In this document: one piece after another, positions 27,825 to 36,838 of the stretch
Position numbering within the stretch: position 1 is the stretch's first letter
How the letters are laid out: each line of letters opens with the position of its first letter
Origin: an uncultured Methanobrevibacter sp.
GTDB lineage: Archaea; Methanobacteriota; Methanobacteria; Methanobacteriales; Methanobacteriaceae
Assembly (NCBI RefSeq): GCF_900314695.1
Contig: NZ_OMWD01000010.1
Coordinates: 39,721 to 103,720 of the forward strand
Length of the DNA: 64,000 bases
Reading direction: 5' to 3'
The notes under the pieces: generated by a model
What the model was told of the DNA's origin: nothing
The model's input: only the letters and a program-made list of their open reading frames with translations
Databases searched by the model: none
Made by a program: the position numbers and the translations under genes

Positions 27825-28295
27825 ATCTTGACCTTTGTCGACAACAATTTTACATGGAACTGGTAATTTCATACCTGCTCTTTTTAATGCAAGTTTAGCG
27901 TCTTCAAAGTTCTTTTCTTGACAGTCGATAGTGATGATTCTTTGATCTTTTTTAACGATAGCTTCAACACTAATAGGTTTACCGAAAGCGTTTCTCATAC
28001 CACTTTGTACCCTATCTGCACCTGCACCAGTTGCCATTGGGTTTTCCCTTACAATTTGGTGAGGGTAGACTCTTAATTTTAAGTGGTAACCCATTCTACC
28101 AGCAGCTCTTTGCATTAATCTGTTAGAAGCAATCCTTGCAGCTTCTAAAGAATTATGTCTAATTTGAGCTGGTTTTTTAACAGCTAAACTTAATGACACT
28201 GGGAATTCATCTTTTAAGTTTCCCATATCATATTGTACAATTCTTGAATTTGGGGTTTTTCTAATATAATCTCTTCTAGTATAAGCACGAACCAT
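27813..28295 (-). CDS. rpl10e: Large-subunit ribosomal protein L10e (uL16)
   Basis: 160 residues, the length of archaeal L10e/uL16. Sits near the tRNA sites of the large ribosomal subunit. Family motifs MVRAYTRRDYIRKTPNSRI, HNSLEAARIASNRLMQRAAG and LRVYPHQIVRENPMATGAGADRVQSGMR (its core given as VYPHQIVRENPMATGAGADR) are all present. Basic, strongly biased codon use. Monocistronic: GGAGGAAT ribosome site, hairpin terminator after it, and an upstream spacer with short palindromes. Confidence 0.95.
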   Translation of the reverse strand: MVRAYTRRDYIRKTPNSRIVQYDMGNLKDEFPVSLSLAVKKPAQIRHNSLEAARIASNRLMQRAAGRMGYHLKLRVYPHQIVRENPMATGAGADRVQSGMRNAFGKPISVEAIVKKDQRIITIDCQEKNFEDAKLALKRAGMKLPVPCKIVVDKGQDLVK

Positions 28296-28400
28296 TATTA
28301 TTCCTCCGAAATAAAAATAACATGTTAAACATGTTTTATTAAAAGAATAGCTATGAATAACGAATTTTTGAAATAGCTATATAAAAATTATATATCGTAA
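28296..28400 (-). promoter_or_regulatory. L10e promoter and leader with short palindromes
   Basis: TATA-like GATATATAATTTTTATA on the minus strand (about 28385-28400). Downstream leader has ATAGCTAT palindromes at 28347-28354 and 28373-28380 (26 bp apart), and hairpin AACATG-TTAAA-CATGTT at 28319-28335, before the GGAGGAAT ribosome site. Possibly operator sites or a leader structure. Confidence 0.4.
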
Positions 28401-28514
28401 TATAATAGAATACTTAAATATATTAATTTAGTTATTAATAAAGGTTACCATATTTTCGAAGTTTAATGATAAAATTATATAATGGCAAATAACATATTTA
28501 TTTATAGTGACATT

Positions 28515-28745
28515 ATGAAAATATCAGGAAATATTACATTTAATTTTAAAAATGAAAAAGATGCAAAACTCATATATGATTCTTTAGAAGTAGACAATGA
28601 AAATTATCTCGAATCTGAAATAGAAGGCAATGAAATCAACTATAAAATTACTTCAAAAAGTCTAGGAAGTTTTTTAACAACTGCAGACGATTTAATAGCA
28701 TCTGAAATTGTATCTGAAAAAATAATTGAAAATACAAAAAATTAA
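28515..28745 (+). CDS. pcc1: KEOPS complex subunit Pcc1
   Basis: 76 residues from ATG 28515 (MKISGNITF). An earlier in-frame ATG at 28482 overlaps what looks like the TATA box (TTATATAA, 28475-28482), so the shorter form is preferred; GTGA lies 5 bp before it. Pcc1 dimerises the KEOPS complex, which makes the threonylcarbamoyl modification at tRNA A37. The beta-alpha-beta-beta-alpha pattern and DSLEVDNENY...SKSLGSFLTTADDL segment fit the archaeal Pcc1 family. Confidence 0.8.
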   Translation: MKISGNITFNFKNEKDAKLIYDSLEVDNENYLESEIEGNEINYKITSKSLGSFLTTADDLIASEIVSEKIIENTKN

Positions 28746-28953
28746 TTTTTAAAATTATTTTAACTTATAAAACATATATAATTGATTTTAATAATTTTCA
28801 AATAAAAATATGAATATTCATATACTAATTTTATAAAAATAAAAACAATTGTAAAGAAAAATTTATAAAAAAAAGTTTAAAATAGCAAGTTTTATATAAA
28901 TAAAAAAAAATATATTAAATTATTATTAAATTAAATTGAGAGAGTGTTTTAAT

Positions 28954-30003
28954 ATGGCATGTCATTATCATCCAGAAAGAGAAAGTACAGATATATGTGC
29001 AATTTGTGGAAAGCCAATCTGTAAAGAATGTGGTTTAGAAATTGCAGGAAAAATTTATTGTAAAGACTGCTTACAGAAAATTGTAGGAGTCGGAATAGAA
29101 AACAACGCTGAACCTGTTGAAGAACCACAAGTTGAAAATGTTTACAATACTCAAGAAGAAGTCATATATGATTCTGAAGAATCTATTACCCAAGAATACG
29201 GAATCGCTGATGATTCCCCATACAACATAAGAGACAATATCGAGTATTCAGGAGGTTTGGAATCATCTTATTTATATGAAACCGAAGAACCTCAACAAGT
29301 TGTTCAAAATGAAGTAGAATATGTGCAAGAACCAGCACAAACCCAACAAGTTGCACAAGAAGAATATTATGCACAAGAACCAACACAAATCCAACAAGTC
29401 GTTGAAAATGAAGCTGAATACTATGCACAAGAACCAGCAAAAACCCAACAAGTTGCACAAGAAGAATACATTTACCCAGACCATTCTTTTGAACCGCAAA
29501 CAACTAGCGCAAGAATGGACTTAGAAGACAAATACGAAAAATATTTGGATGATTTGTACTTTGATGAAAAAGAAGTTCCTCTAGAAGAACAGCTTGCAAA
29601 GGACGAAGAACAATTTGGATCATTAACCAGAAGACCATATAAACCTAGTGAGACACCTGCTCAAGAGCAAAAAAGAGCAAGATCCGAAACTCCTGAAGAA
29701 ATGGAAGCAAGAATTAGAGCAGAAATACTAAAAGAACAAGGTATTGAACCTGAAAAAGGTAAAAAAGATAAAAAAATTAGAGAATCCAATGAGAATATTC
29801 ACAACCTAAATTACCAAGAAGAAAAAGAATCAATGGGTGCTGTTGACATATTACTAACCATTGTTTTAGTCATTGTGATTTTAATTGTTATTTACTATCT
29901 CGTTTACCTGTTCGTATTACATTCTACATATCCAACATTTATGGATGCACTTTATGGACTTAAAAATCCACAGAATGTTATTAACAGTGCTCTAAGCAAA
30001 TAA
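28954..30003 (+). CDS. B-box-type zinc finger protein with acidic Q-rich repeats and C-terminal membrane helix
   Basis: 349 residues from ATG 28954 (GAGAGAGTG upstream; an in-frame TTG 18 bp earlier is rejected). Residues 3-39 hold eight ligands in B-box order: Cys3, His6, Cys15, Cys18, Cys23, Cys26, Cys36, Cys39. Then ~80 acidic residues, imperfect tandem repeats rich in QEPxQxQQV (about 112-170), a charged helical stretch with KEQGIEPEKGKKDKK, and one membrane helix (about 292-315, VDILLTIVLVIVILIVIYYLV). C-tail about 30 residues. Function unknown; a tail-anchored protein with a cytoplasmic zinc finger. Overlaps the convergent next gene by 12 bp. Confidence 0.8.
   Translation: MACHYHPERESTDICAICGKPICKECGLEIAGKIYCKDCLQKIVGVGIENNAEPVEEPQVENVYNTQEEVIYDSEESITQEYGIADDSPYNIRDNIEYSGGLESSYLYETEEPQQVVQNEVEYVQEPAQTQQVAQEEYYAQEPTQIQQVVENEAEYYAQEPAKTQQVAQEEYIYPDHSFEPQTTSARMDLEDKYEKYLDDLYFDEKEVPLEEQLAKDEEQFGSLTRRPYKPSETPAQEQKRARSETPEEMEARIRAEILKEQGIEPEKGKKDKKIRESNENIHNLNYQEEKESMGAVDILLTIVLVIVILIVIYYLVYLFVLHSTYPTFMDALYGLKNPQNVINSALSK
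29287..29480 (+). repeat. Imperfect tandem repeat inside the zinc-finger protein gene
   Basis: Alternating 16-18 residue units of the forms VVxNExEYxQEPxxxQQ and VAQEEYxAQEPxQxQQ form a higher-order repeat of about 100 bp. The stretch GTTGCACAAGAAGAATA recurs exactly at both half-repeats (about 29350 and 29452). Confidence 0.7.
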
Positions 30004-31077
30004 TGAAATATTTTCATTATTTACTTTTTGTTTAAAACTTTCCAAACACTCTTCATTTTTATATCCTAAAATCCGGATATTTGATGGGTACCTGTCAATA
30101 TATTCGGAAATATCACTTTTTTTTATTGGATTTTCCATAATACTTAAAACACGCTCTTTAAAATGAGTTGAAAATCCCTGAAGGATTGAGTTTTTTAATT
30201 CATCGACATTGTCATAAAACCTATTATCGACAATGTTTTTTGCTAATTTTTCATTAAATAGATTTAAGTTAACCAATTCATCATAATCAAAATTATTTGC
30301 AGTATTTAAAATTGAATCCTCATCACGAATCCCATAAATAATCGAATCATTTTCAATGGCATCCCTTAATACATCAATAGTCTTTTGAGGCATCATATCC
30401 AAGACATCAGTAAAATTATCTTCCAAAATACTTTGCCTTATTAATGTGCCGCTTACGCCTCCGATTCTTTCTACAAATAAAAATTTATCTTTAAAATCAA
30501 AACCTATTTTTGACAGGGAATTCGCAAAAGAAGCGATTACATAATTATCTTCTTCAAGTTTATCCTTTAAAAGAATTTCACCAGTTGTTTTATCAACGAT
30601 TTTATAAGGTTTTGGAGCAATATGATGTCCCATATTGATTCTTTTTAAAATTTCATCAAAGCCATCAACTTTCTTATAACCTCTTGGAATATGAGATGTG
30701 TTTAATGCCTTAAACATTTTACAAAGACATAACGAATACTGACCTGAACCCATAATTCCCATAGGAGGTCCTTCAACAACAATATCTGCACCTACAGAGA
30801 TTGCAATTTCAGATCTGAGTTCTCTTGGAAGTATGTATGGAATGCCCCTACCACTTCTTTCAAATAATCCCGGCACAATAGCAACAAATAATGAATCGGG
30901 AAAATGTTGCTTTGCAGTTTTCATGCAATGAAAATGACCGTTATGCAACGGATTATATTCTGTAAAATCAGCTACTAAATTAATATCTGAAGAAGTACTG
31001 GAAACCTCATATTCGCTTTCCAAATCATTGAAAAACAATTCCATATCTCTTTTAAGAATTGATGAAACTTGAGTCAT
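29992..31077 (-). CDS. TmcAL-like nucleotidyltransferase (tRNA(Met) cytidine acetate ligase family)
   Basis: 361 residues. Nucleotidyltransferase HxGH-type fold: FTEYNPLHNGHFHCMKTA near residue 37 holds the ATP-binding HNGH, and a later SGTLIRQSIL resembles the family's second nucleotide motif. The EYNPxHNGH form is that of TmcAL (YlbM), the bacterial enzyme that uses acetate and ATP to make ac4C34 in elongator tRNA(Met). Alternatives are a NadM/CoaD-like adenylyltransferase, but those are half this length. Archaeal activity is inferred. Overlaps the preceding convergent gene by 12 bp. Confidence 0.7.
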   Translation of the reverse strand: MTQVSSILKRDMELFFNDLESEYEVSSTSSDINLVADFTEYNPLHNGHFHCMKTAKQHFPDSLFVAIVPGLFERSGRGIPYILPRELRSEIAISVGADIVVEGPPMGIMGSGQYSLCLCKMFKALNTSHIPRGYKKVDGFDEILKRINMGHHIAPKPYKIVDKTTGEILLKDKLEEDNYVIASFANSLSKIGFDFKDKFLFVERIGGVSGTLIRQSILEDNFTDVLDMMPQKTIDVLRDAIENDSIIYGIRDEDSILNTANNFDYDELVNLNLFNEKLAKNIVDNRFYDNVDELKNSILQGFSTHFKERVLSIMENPIKKSDISEYIDRYPSNIRILGYKNEECLESFKQKVNNENISLFA

Positions 31078-31162
31078 ATATTAAAATATTTACTTTAAAT
31101 TAAAAAAAATTTATGTTCAATTAATAATATAATATTAATTATAATATATCAGGAGTCAAAAT

Positions 31163-32419
31163 ATGGATTTAGTTATAAAGAATTGCAGATTTGTAGATAA
31201 GCCAGGAGAATTTTACATTAAAGTTGATGAAGGAAAAATAGTTGATATTTCAAAAACACCTATTAAAGCAGATGAAATCATAGACATTAAAAACAATTAT
31301 ATTCTTCCAGGTTTTATTGACCCCCACATACATTTCAGAGATCCTGGCCTGACTCAAAAAGAAAATTTTAAAACAGGCAGCTTAAGTGCTGCAAATGGAG
31401 GATTTACAACAGTATTTGACATGCCAAATACACTGCCTAAAACAAACACTTACAAGGCACTTAAAGAAAAAATTAAAATCGCTGAATCTAAATCCGTTGT
31501 AAATTTTGAACTTCTAGTTGGAACAAATACCCTTGAAGAAATGGAAAAAATGATGAAACTTAATCCGATTGCATTTAAGATATTTATGGACTTGGAAAGT
31601 GATGAAAGTTTAGAAGAAAATTTCCATAATCTGTCAATATTAAAAGAAAAAACCAATTATAATGGGATTGTAGCGACCCATTGTGAAAAAAAATCCATTG
31701 TTGAAAAAGAAACTTCAAGGCTAAAAGAAAAAGACGAAAATGAAGCAATTGACTACAGTTATGCAAGACCGGGCATGTCAGAAGACGAATCTGTAAAGCA
31801 AGCTATTGAACTTGCAAGGGCGAATAATTTATCTTTACATATATGCCATTTAAGCTCAAGGAAATCCCTAAGTCTTGCAAAAAATGCAAGTAAAAAGCAA
31901 GCAGTAAGTTGGGAATTTACACCACACCATTTATTACTAGATAATTCAGCATACAATATATATGACACATTCATAAAAACTAATCCACCACTTAGAGAAA
32001 AAGAAGACAGTATAAACATCGGCGATTTAGATGAAACTTCAATTATTGGAACAGACCACGCACCTCACACAATGGAAGACAAGCAAAAAGGTGTTTGGAA
32101 TTCATCACCAGGAATACCAAACTTAGAAACCGTAGTGCCACTGCTTTTAACCGAAGTGAATAAAGGAAATATAGATTTAAAAATAATACCAAAAATCTTT
32201 TCCGAGAATGCATCAAAAATATACGGTCTTGAAAATAAAGGCAGAATAGCTATTGGAAATGATGCAGATTTTACAGTAATTGATTTGAAAAGAGAAGGCA
32301 CATTCAATATTGAAGAATTTGAAACAAAAGCAGAATACTCCCCATTTGACGGTTTAGATTACATTGGAATGCCAATAATGACAATTGTCAAAGGAAAAAC
32401 AGTAATGAATAAAATTTAA
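31163..32419 (+). CDS. pyrC: Dihydroorotase
   Basis: 418 residues, class I length. Closes carbamoyl-aspartate to dihydroorotate in pyrimidine synthesis. Metal-binding HxH in GFIDPHIHFRDPG (about 51-63), a His in VATHCEKK, a His in LHICHLSS, and the catalytic Asp in IIGTDHAPHT. The usual carboxylated lysine position appears as a residue in FKIFMD, typical for the archaeal class. AGGAGTC ribosome site before ATG. Confidence 0.93.
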   Translation: MDLVIKNCRFVDKPGEFYIKVDEGKIVDISKTPIKADEIIDIKNNYILPGFIDPHIHFRDPGLTQKENFKTGSLSAANGGFTTVFDMPNTLPKTNTYKALKEKIKIAESKSVVNFELLVGTNTLEEMEKMMKLNPIAFKIFMDLESDESLEENFHNLSILKEKTNYNGIVATHCEKKSIVEKETSRLKEKDENEAIDYSYARPGMSEDESVKQAIELARANNLSLHICHLSSRKSLSLAKNASKKQAVSWEFTPHHLLLDNSAYNIYDTFIKTNPPLREKEDSINIGDLDETSIIGTDHAPHTMEDKQKGVWNSSPGIPNLETVVPLLLTEVNKGNIDLKIIPKIFSENASKIYGLENKGRIAIGNDADFTVIDLKREGTFNIEEFETKAEYSPFDGLDYIGMPIMTIVKGKTVMNKI

Positions 32420-32447
32420 CTAATTTTTAAAAAAAAGAAAATAAAAA

Positions 32448-32465
32448 AGGTGTGTTTTCACACCT
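32448..32465 (-). terminator. Terminator of the mvh operon
   Basis: Perfect 7 bp hairpin AGGTGTG-TTTT-CACACCT overlapping the mvhB stop codon, followed on the minus strand by T-rich DNA (TTTTTTATTTTC). It may also act for pyrC from the other side. Confidence 0.75.
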
Positions 32466-33699
32466 ATTTATAACATAATGCGTCTTCTGGACATGCTTCC
32501 ATACATTGACCACATAAAGTACAGAATCCTGCAATTGGTAATTTAGGATTATCTGTTTTATGAAGCATATCGTATGGACATGCGTCGATACAGTCACCAC
32601 ATTGGTCACATTTAGATGGGTTGAATGAAATCCTATCTCTGGTTACAGGTTCACCATCAATAGTTACTTCGTATTGTTCAACTTTTAATGCATCGTTAGA
32701 ACAAACTGAAGCACAAGCTCCACATCTAATACAACTAGTGAAAGATGGTTCAGCATCAGTTTCTACTAAAGCTGGGCAGGACATACCAGTTTTGGTAACT
32801 ACACGGATAGCTTCAGTAGGACATTTGTTAGCACATGCACCAATGAAATCACATTTTTCTACATCTCTTCCGATACCTTCTGCATCTACAGGTGCACCTT
32901 CACCCCATTCTACATCAATTTCTAATGCATCAACAGGACAAAGTTTTACACATAAACCACATGCAGCACATACGCTAGGAATTGCTACTGTTAAGCTAGC
33001 ACTGTTAGCAGCAATGAAATCACCAGGACATGCTTCTACACAGGTGTTACAACCGATACATTTAGCGGAATCGAAAGTGAAAGATTTAATTTCTTTAGAA
33101 CGTTTGACTGGTATTTTTTCAGCAATGAATATTGCATTCCAAGGACAGGTTTGTGAACATAAACCACATCTAATACAGTCATCGTTTACAGTAACAGGAC
33201 TTCCAACTTCTTCGAGAGTAATTGCGCTTACAGGACAAGGTTCTACACAAGTTCCACATCCAACACAATCTTTGATGTAAACAGGACCTTTTCCATTGAG
33301 ATCTAACTCATATTCAGCAGGTTCTTTAACACCCGGAATTCCAATTACATCAACTGGGCAAATGTCAACACATTTTTGACACATTACACAGAAACCTTCA
33401 ACTTCTTTTAATTTTTCACCAGTGACATTAATTGTTTCTTGTGGGCAAACTTCTTCACATTTACCACAGGAATCACATAATATAGAGTTGAATACTAATC
33501 TTTTTTGAGTTACTCCTTCAGTAACTTCATAATCTTCAACTTTTAATGCACCTTGTGGACAAACGTCAGCACATTTTGGTTCTTCACCACAAGTATCACA
33601 GTGAATAATAGAGCTAGGTGTTACCTCAATAGCTGATGTAGGGCAAGTACCTTCACAAGCACCACATTTTATACAGCCATCTTCATTAAATACTATCAT
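32464..33699 (-). CDS. mvhB: Polyferredoxin of the Mvh hydrogenase operon
   Basis: 411 residues with twelve 4Fe-4S ferredoxin motifs in six pairs (such as CIKCGACEGTCP, CDSCGKCEEVCP, CTLCGQCMEACP). Motif 2 is expanded (CDTCGEEPKCADVCP). Motif 9 reads CDFIGACANKCP, lacking the second cysteine, and another cysteine follows in TKTGMSCPA. The protein is an iron-sulfur electron carrier associated with Mvh hydrogenase and heterodisulfide reductase. Last gene of mvhDGAB; AAGGGGG site; terminator hairpin at its stop. Confidence 0.95.
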   Translation of the reverse strand: MIVFNEDGCIKCGACEGTCPTSAIEVTPSSIIHCDTCGEEPKCADVCPQGALKVEDYEVTEGVTQKRLVFNSILCDSCGKCEEVCPQETINVTGEKLKEVEGFCVMCQKCVDICPVDVIGIPGVKEPAEYELDLNGKGPVYIKDCVGCGTCVEPCPVSAITLEEVGSPVTVNDDCIRCGLCSQTCPWNAIFIAEKIPVKRSKEIKSFTFDSAKCIGCNTCVEACPGDFIAANSASLTVAIPSVCAACGLCVKLCPVDALEIDVEWGEGAPVDAEGIGRDVEKCDFIGACANKCPTEAIRVVTKTGMSCPALVETDAEPSFTSCIRCGACASVCSNDALKVEQYEVTIDGEPVTRDRISFNPSKCDQCGDCIDACPYDMLHKTDNPKLPIAGFCTLCGQCMEACPEDALCYK

Positions 33700-33719
33700 T
33701 TATAAAAACCCCCTTAAAT

Positions 33720-35147
33720 TTAGAATTTTTTAATGAGGTTTCCTTCACTGTCTACAATATCTACTTCAGCTAATCTCATTTGACTATCCATTGAGTGGGT
33801 AGCACAAGATAAACATGGATCGTAAGCTCTGATAACCATTTCCATTAAGTTGAAAATGCTGTCATCTACTTCTACACCAGGTTTGATGTAATCTTTAGCA
33901 ACTTGGTGAATACCCATTTCCATAGCTGGGTTGTTTTGGATTGTAGCTACAACAATGTTAGCGTAATTACATAATCCATTATCATCAGATTCGTAATGGT
34001 GGATTAAAGTACCACGAGGTGCTTCTACAATACCTACACCTTTACCTTCAGTTCTTTCTAATTCATCTGGGAATTTTTGACCAGATAAATCTTCTTCTAA
34101 TGCGTTAGCAGCACATTCAGCAGATGCTAATAACTCAATGAGTCTTGCATAGTTGAATAATAATGGTGCTTGAGCATATCCGAAAGCGTCACGGAAGTCT
34201 TTAAGAGCTTCTTGAGCGAGAGGTGCTTCTTTAGGCATTTGGTCACAGACGTTAATCCTAGATAATGGTGCTACTCTGTAAATACCTTCTGGGTATCCCA
34301 TTTCTTTAATGTATGGGAATTTTAACCAGGAGTAAGGTTTTACGTGTTCTGCAACATAGTCAGTATACTCTTCGTTTCTGTATTCGAACATGTCGCTTCC
34401 ATCTTTGTCTTTGAATCTAATGTTACCATTATATACATCCCAAGTTCCGTCAGGTTTTACAGTACCACAGTGTCTAGTGTCACCGAAGTTACCTAATGAA
34501 GAGATTAAGTCAATGTTTTCTTCAAATACTGGAATAGCTAAGTCTAAAGTAGCTTGTGCTAATTCTACATTTTGTTTAGCTCTTTCGAGTAAATCTTTTT
34601 GAGTATCAGCATCTAATTCAGTAGAGATACCACCAGGAGTGGATGAAGTAGGGTGAATAGGACGACCACCTATTTTTCTAACCATTTCTAATCCGTTTCT
34701 TCTGATGTTAATAGCTTGAAGTGCAACTTCAGGCATGTCTTTAATTATTTGGAAAACATTTCTAGTTTTTCTGGTTCCGTTAGGAATGATTAAATCTGGT
34801 GCAGCTAAGAAGTAGAAATGAAGTGCGTGGGAGTGCATGTATGAACCCCAGTTCATAATTTCTCTCATTCTGTAAGCAGCAGGTAAGATTTCGTAATCAT
34901 CAAAACCAAAGATTTGGTCAACTGCTTTAGCAGCTGCTAAGTGGTGTTGTACATCACAAATACCACAGATTCTTGGTACGATTCTTGCTAATTCTTCAAC
35001 AGGACGACCGGTTAAGAATTTTTCGAATCCTCTGAATTCCATAACGTGTAATCTTGTTTCTTCTACATTTCCTGCATCGTCAAGATGTACGGTAATTTTA
35101 GCGTGTCCTTCAATACGAGTAACAGGCTCCATAGTAAGTTTAACCAT
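33720..35147 (-). CDS. mvhA: F420-non-reducing [NiFe] hydrogenase, large subunit
   Basis: 475 residues. Nickel-binding motifs RICGICDVQHH (near residue 60) and DPCLSCATHSM (near 448) each give two cysteines. The C-terminus extends past DPCLSC for about 25 residues (to LIKKF), the part normally cut off by a maturation protease after nickel insertion. H2 oxidation by Mvh feeds heterodisulfide reductase and, by flavin-based bifurcation, ferredoxin. One base separates it from mvhG. Confidence 0.96.
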   Translation of the reverse strand: MVKLTMEPVTRIEGHAKITVHLDDAGNVEETRLHVMEFRGFEKFLTGRPVEELARIVPRICGICDVQHHLAAAKAVDQIFGFDDYEILPAAYRMREIMNWGSYMHSHALHFYFLAAPDLIIPNGTRKTRNVFQIIKDMPEVALQAINIRRNGLEMVRKIGGRPIHPTSSTPGGISTELDADTQKDLLERAKQNVELAQATLDLAIPVFEENIDLISSLGNFGDTRHCGTVKPDGTWDVYNGNIRFKDKDGSDMFEYRNEEYTDYVAEHVKPYSWLKFPYIKEMGYPEGIYRVAPLSRINVCDQMPKEAPLAQEALKDFRDAFGYAQAPLLFNYARLIELLASAECAANALEEDLSGQKFPDELERTEGKGVGIVEAPRGTLIHHYESDDNGLCNYANIVVATIQNNPAMEMGIHQVAKDYIKPGVEVDDSIFNLMEMVIRAYDPCLSCATHSMDSQMRLAEVDIVDSEGNLIKKF

Positions 35148-35148
35148 T

Positions 35149-36075
<927 letters not shown>

Positions 36076-36091
36076 ATTAAACTCCTCCAAT

Positions 36092-36517
36092 TTATCTTTC
36101 AGCATCTAATTGTTCTTTTAATGGAGCTGGACCTAATTCTTTGATTCTGTTAACCATCATTTTAACAGATTCAGAGAATTTTTCACCTTCGGATGCAGAA
36201 ATCCAATCGTGGTGAACTCTTTCTTTTCCAATTCCCATATCTTCGACTAATTTATAAATTAATCTCATTCTACGATCTAATTTGTAGTTACCAGCATCAT
36301 AGTGGCAGTCACCCATGTGACATCCAGCTACAAATACCCCATCAGCACCTTCTTGGAATGCTTTTAAAACAAATTGTGGGTCAATTCTTCCAGAACACAT
36401 TACACGAATAACTCTAATATTCGGTGGGTATTGCATCCTTGCAGTACCTGCTGTGTCTGCTCCTCCATAGGAACACCAGTTGCAACAAAACATTACAATT
36501 TTTACATCATCAGCCAT
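36092..36517 (-). CDS. mvhD: F420-non-reducing hydrogenase, delta subunit
   Basis: 141 residues. Small [2Fe-2S] protein that connects MvhAG to HdrA. Five cysteines fit: FCCNWCSYGGAD near residues 10-20, VMCSGRID, and AGCHMGDCHY. GGAGGAG ribosome site. First gene of mvhDGAB. Confidence 0.95.
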   Translation of the reverse strand: MADDVKIVMFCCNWCSYGGADTAGTARMQYPPNIRVIRVMCSGRIDPQFVLKAFQEGADGVFVAGCHMGDCHYDAGNYKLDRRMRLIYKLVEDMGIGKERVHHDWISASEGEKFSESVKMMVNRIKELGPAPLKEQLDAER

Positions 36518-36826
36518 AGAGTTTCTCCTCCTCTATAAAATATTTTTTACAATTTTGAAAAACTTTTGTTTCTCAAAACCAATTTTAAAGTTTTTTAAAA
36601 AATTTTAAAATCTTTTTTTAAGGAATACATGTTTAGGTACGCCTTAAAATCACAATTTTATGTACGTAATGAGCTAGCTCAGCATAACATTATGTACTGA
36701 TTAATATATTTCATTAATAATTAATATAAAGGTTACTTAGAAAAATAAGCCAAAAAGTTTATATACTATAAAACAAATTTTCGAAAATAAGAAAAATAAA
36801 GACAAAAAAAGAAAAATTAGATGGAA
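36518..36826 (-). promoter_or_regulatory. mvh promoter and structured leader region
   Basis: 309 bp between mvhD and the suf genes. On the minus strand a TATA-like AGTATATAAAC lies about 36757-36767, so the leader would be around 200 nt. It holds three inverted repeats: 36553-36563/36568-36578 (10 of 11 matched, 4-base loop), TTTTAAGG/CCTTAAAA at 36616-36649, and GTACGTAATG/CATTATGTAC at 36662-36697. The last arm runs into the palindrome GAGCTAGCTC (36671-36680). Could be operators or leader RNA structure. Otherwise no gene. Confidence 0.5.
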
Positions 36827-36838
36827 TTACATTCCATC
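36820..36838 (-). terminator. Terminator of the suf operon
   Basis: Perfect 8 bp hairpin GATGGAAT-TAC-ATTCCATC over the sufB stop, followed on the minus strand by TAATTTTTCTTTTTTT. Confidence 0.7.

Noticed and set aside
28482..28514. Upstream in-frame ATG for pcc1 (11 extra residues)
   Set aside because: It falls on the probable TATA box, has no ribosome site, and the extra residues do not fit the family start.
29186..29503. Antisense hydrophobic frames over the repeat region
   Set aside because: Product is a repetitive Leu/Val/Phe string arising from the reverse of QEP/QQV repeats.
32621..33280. Long antisense frame (219 codons) inside mvhB
   Set aside because: Shadow of the Cys-rich repeat gene; low-complexity Ser/His/Thr-rich product and no ribosome site.
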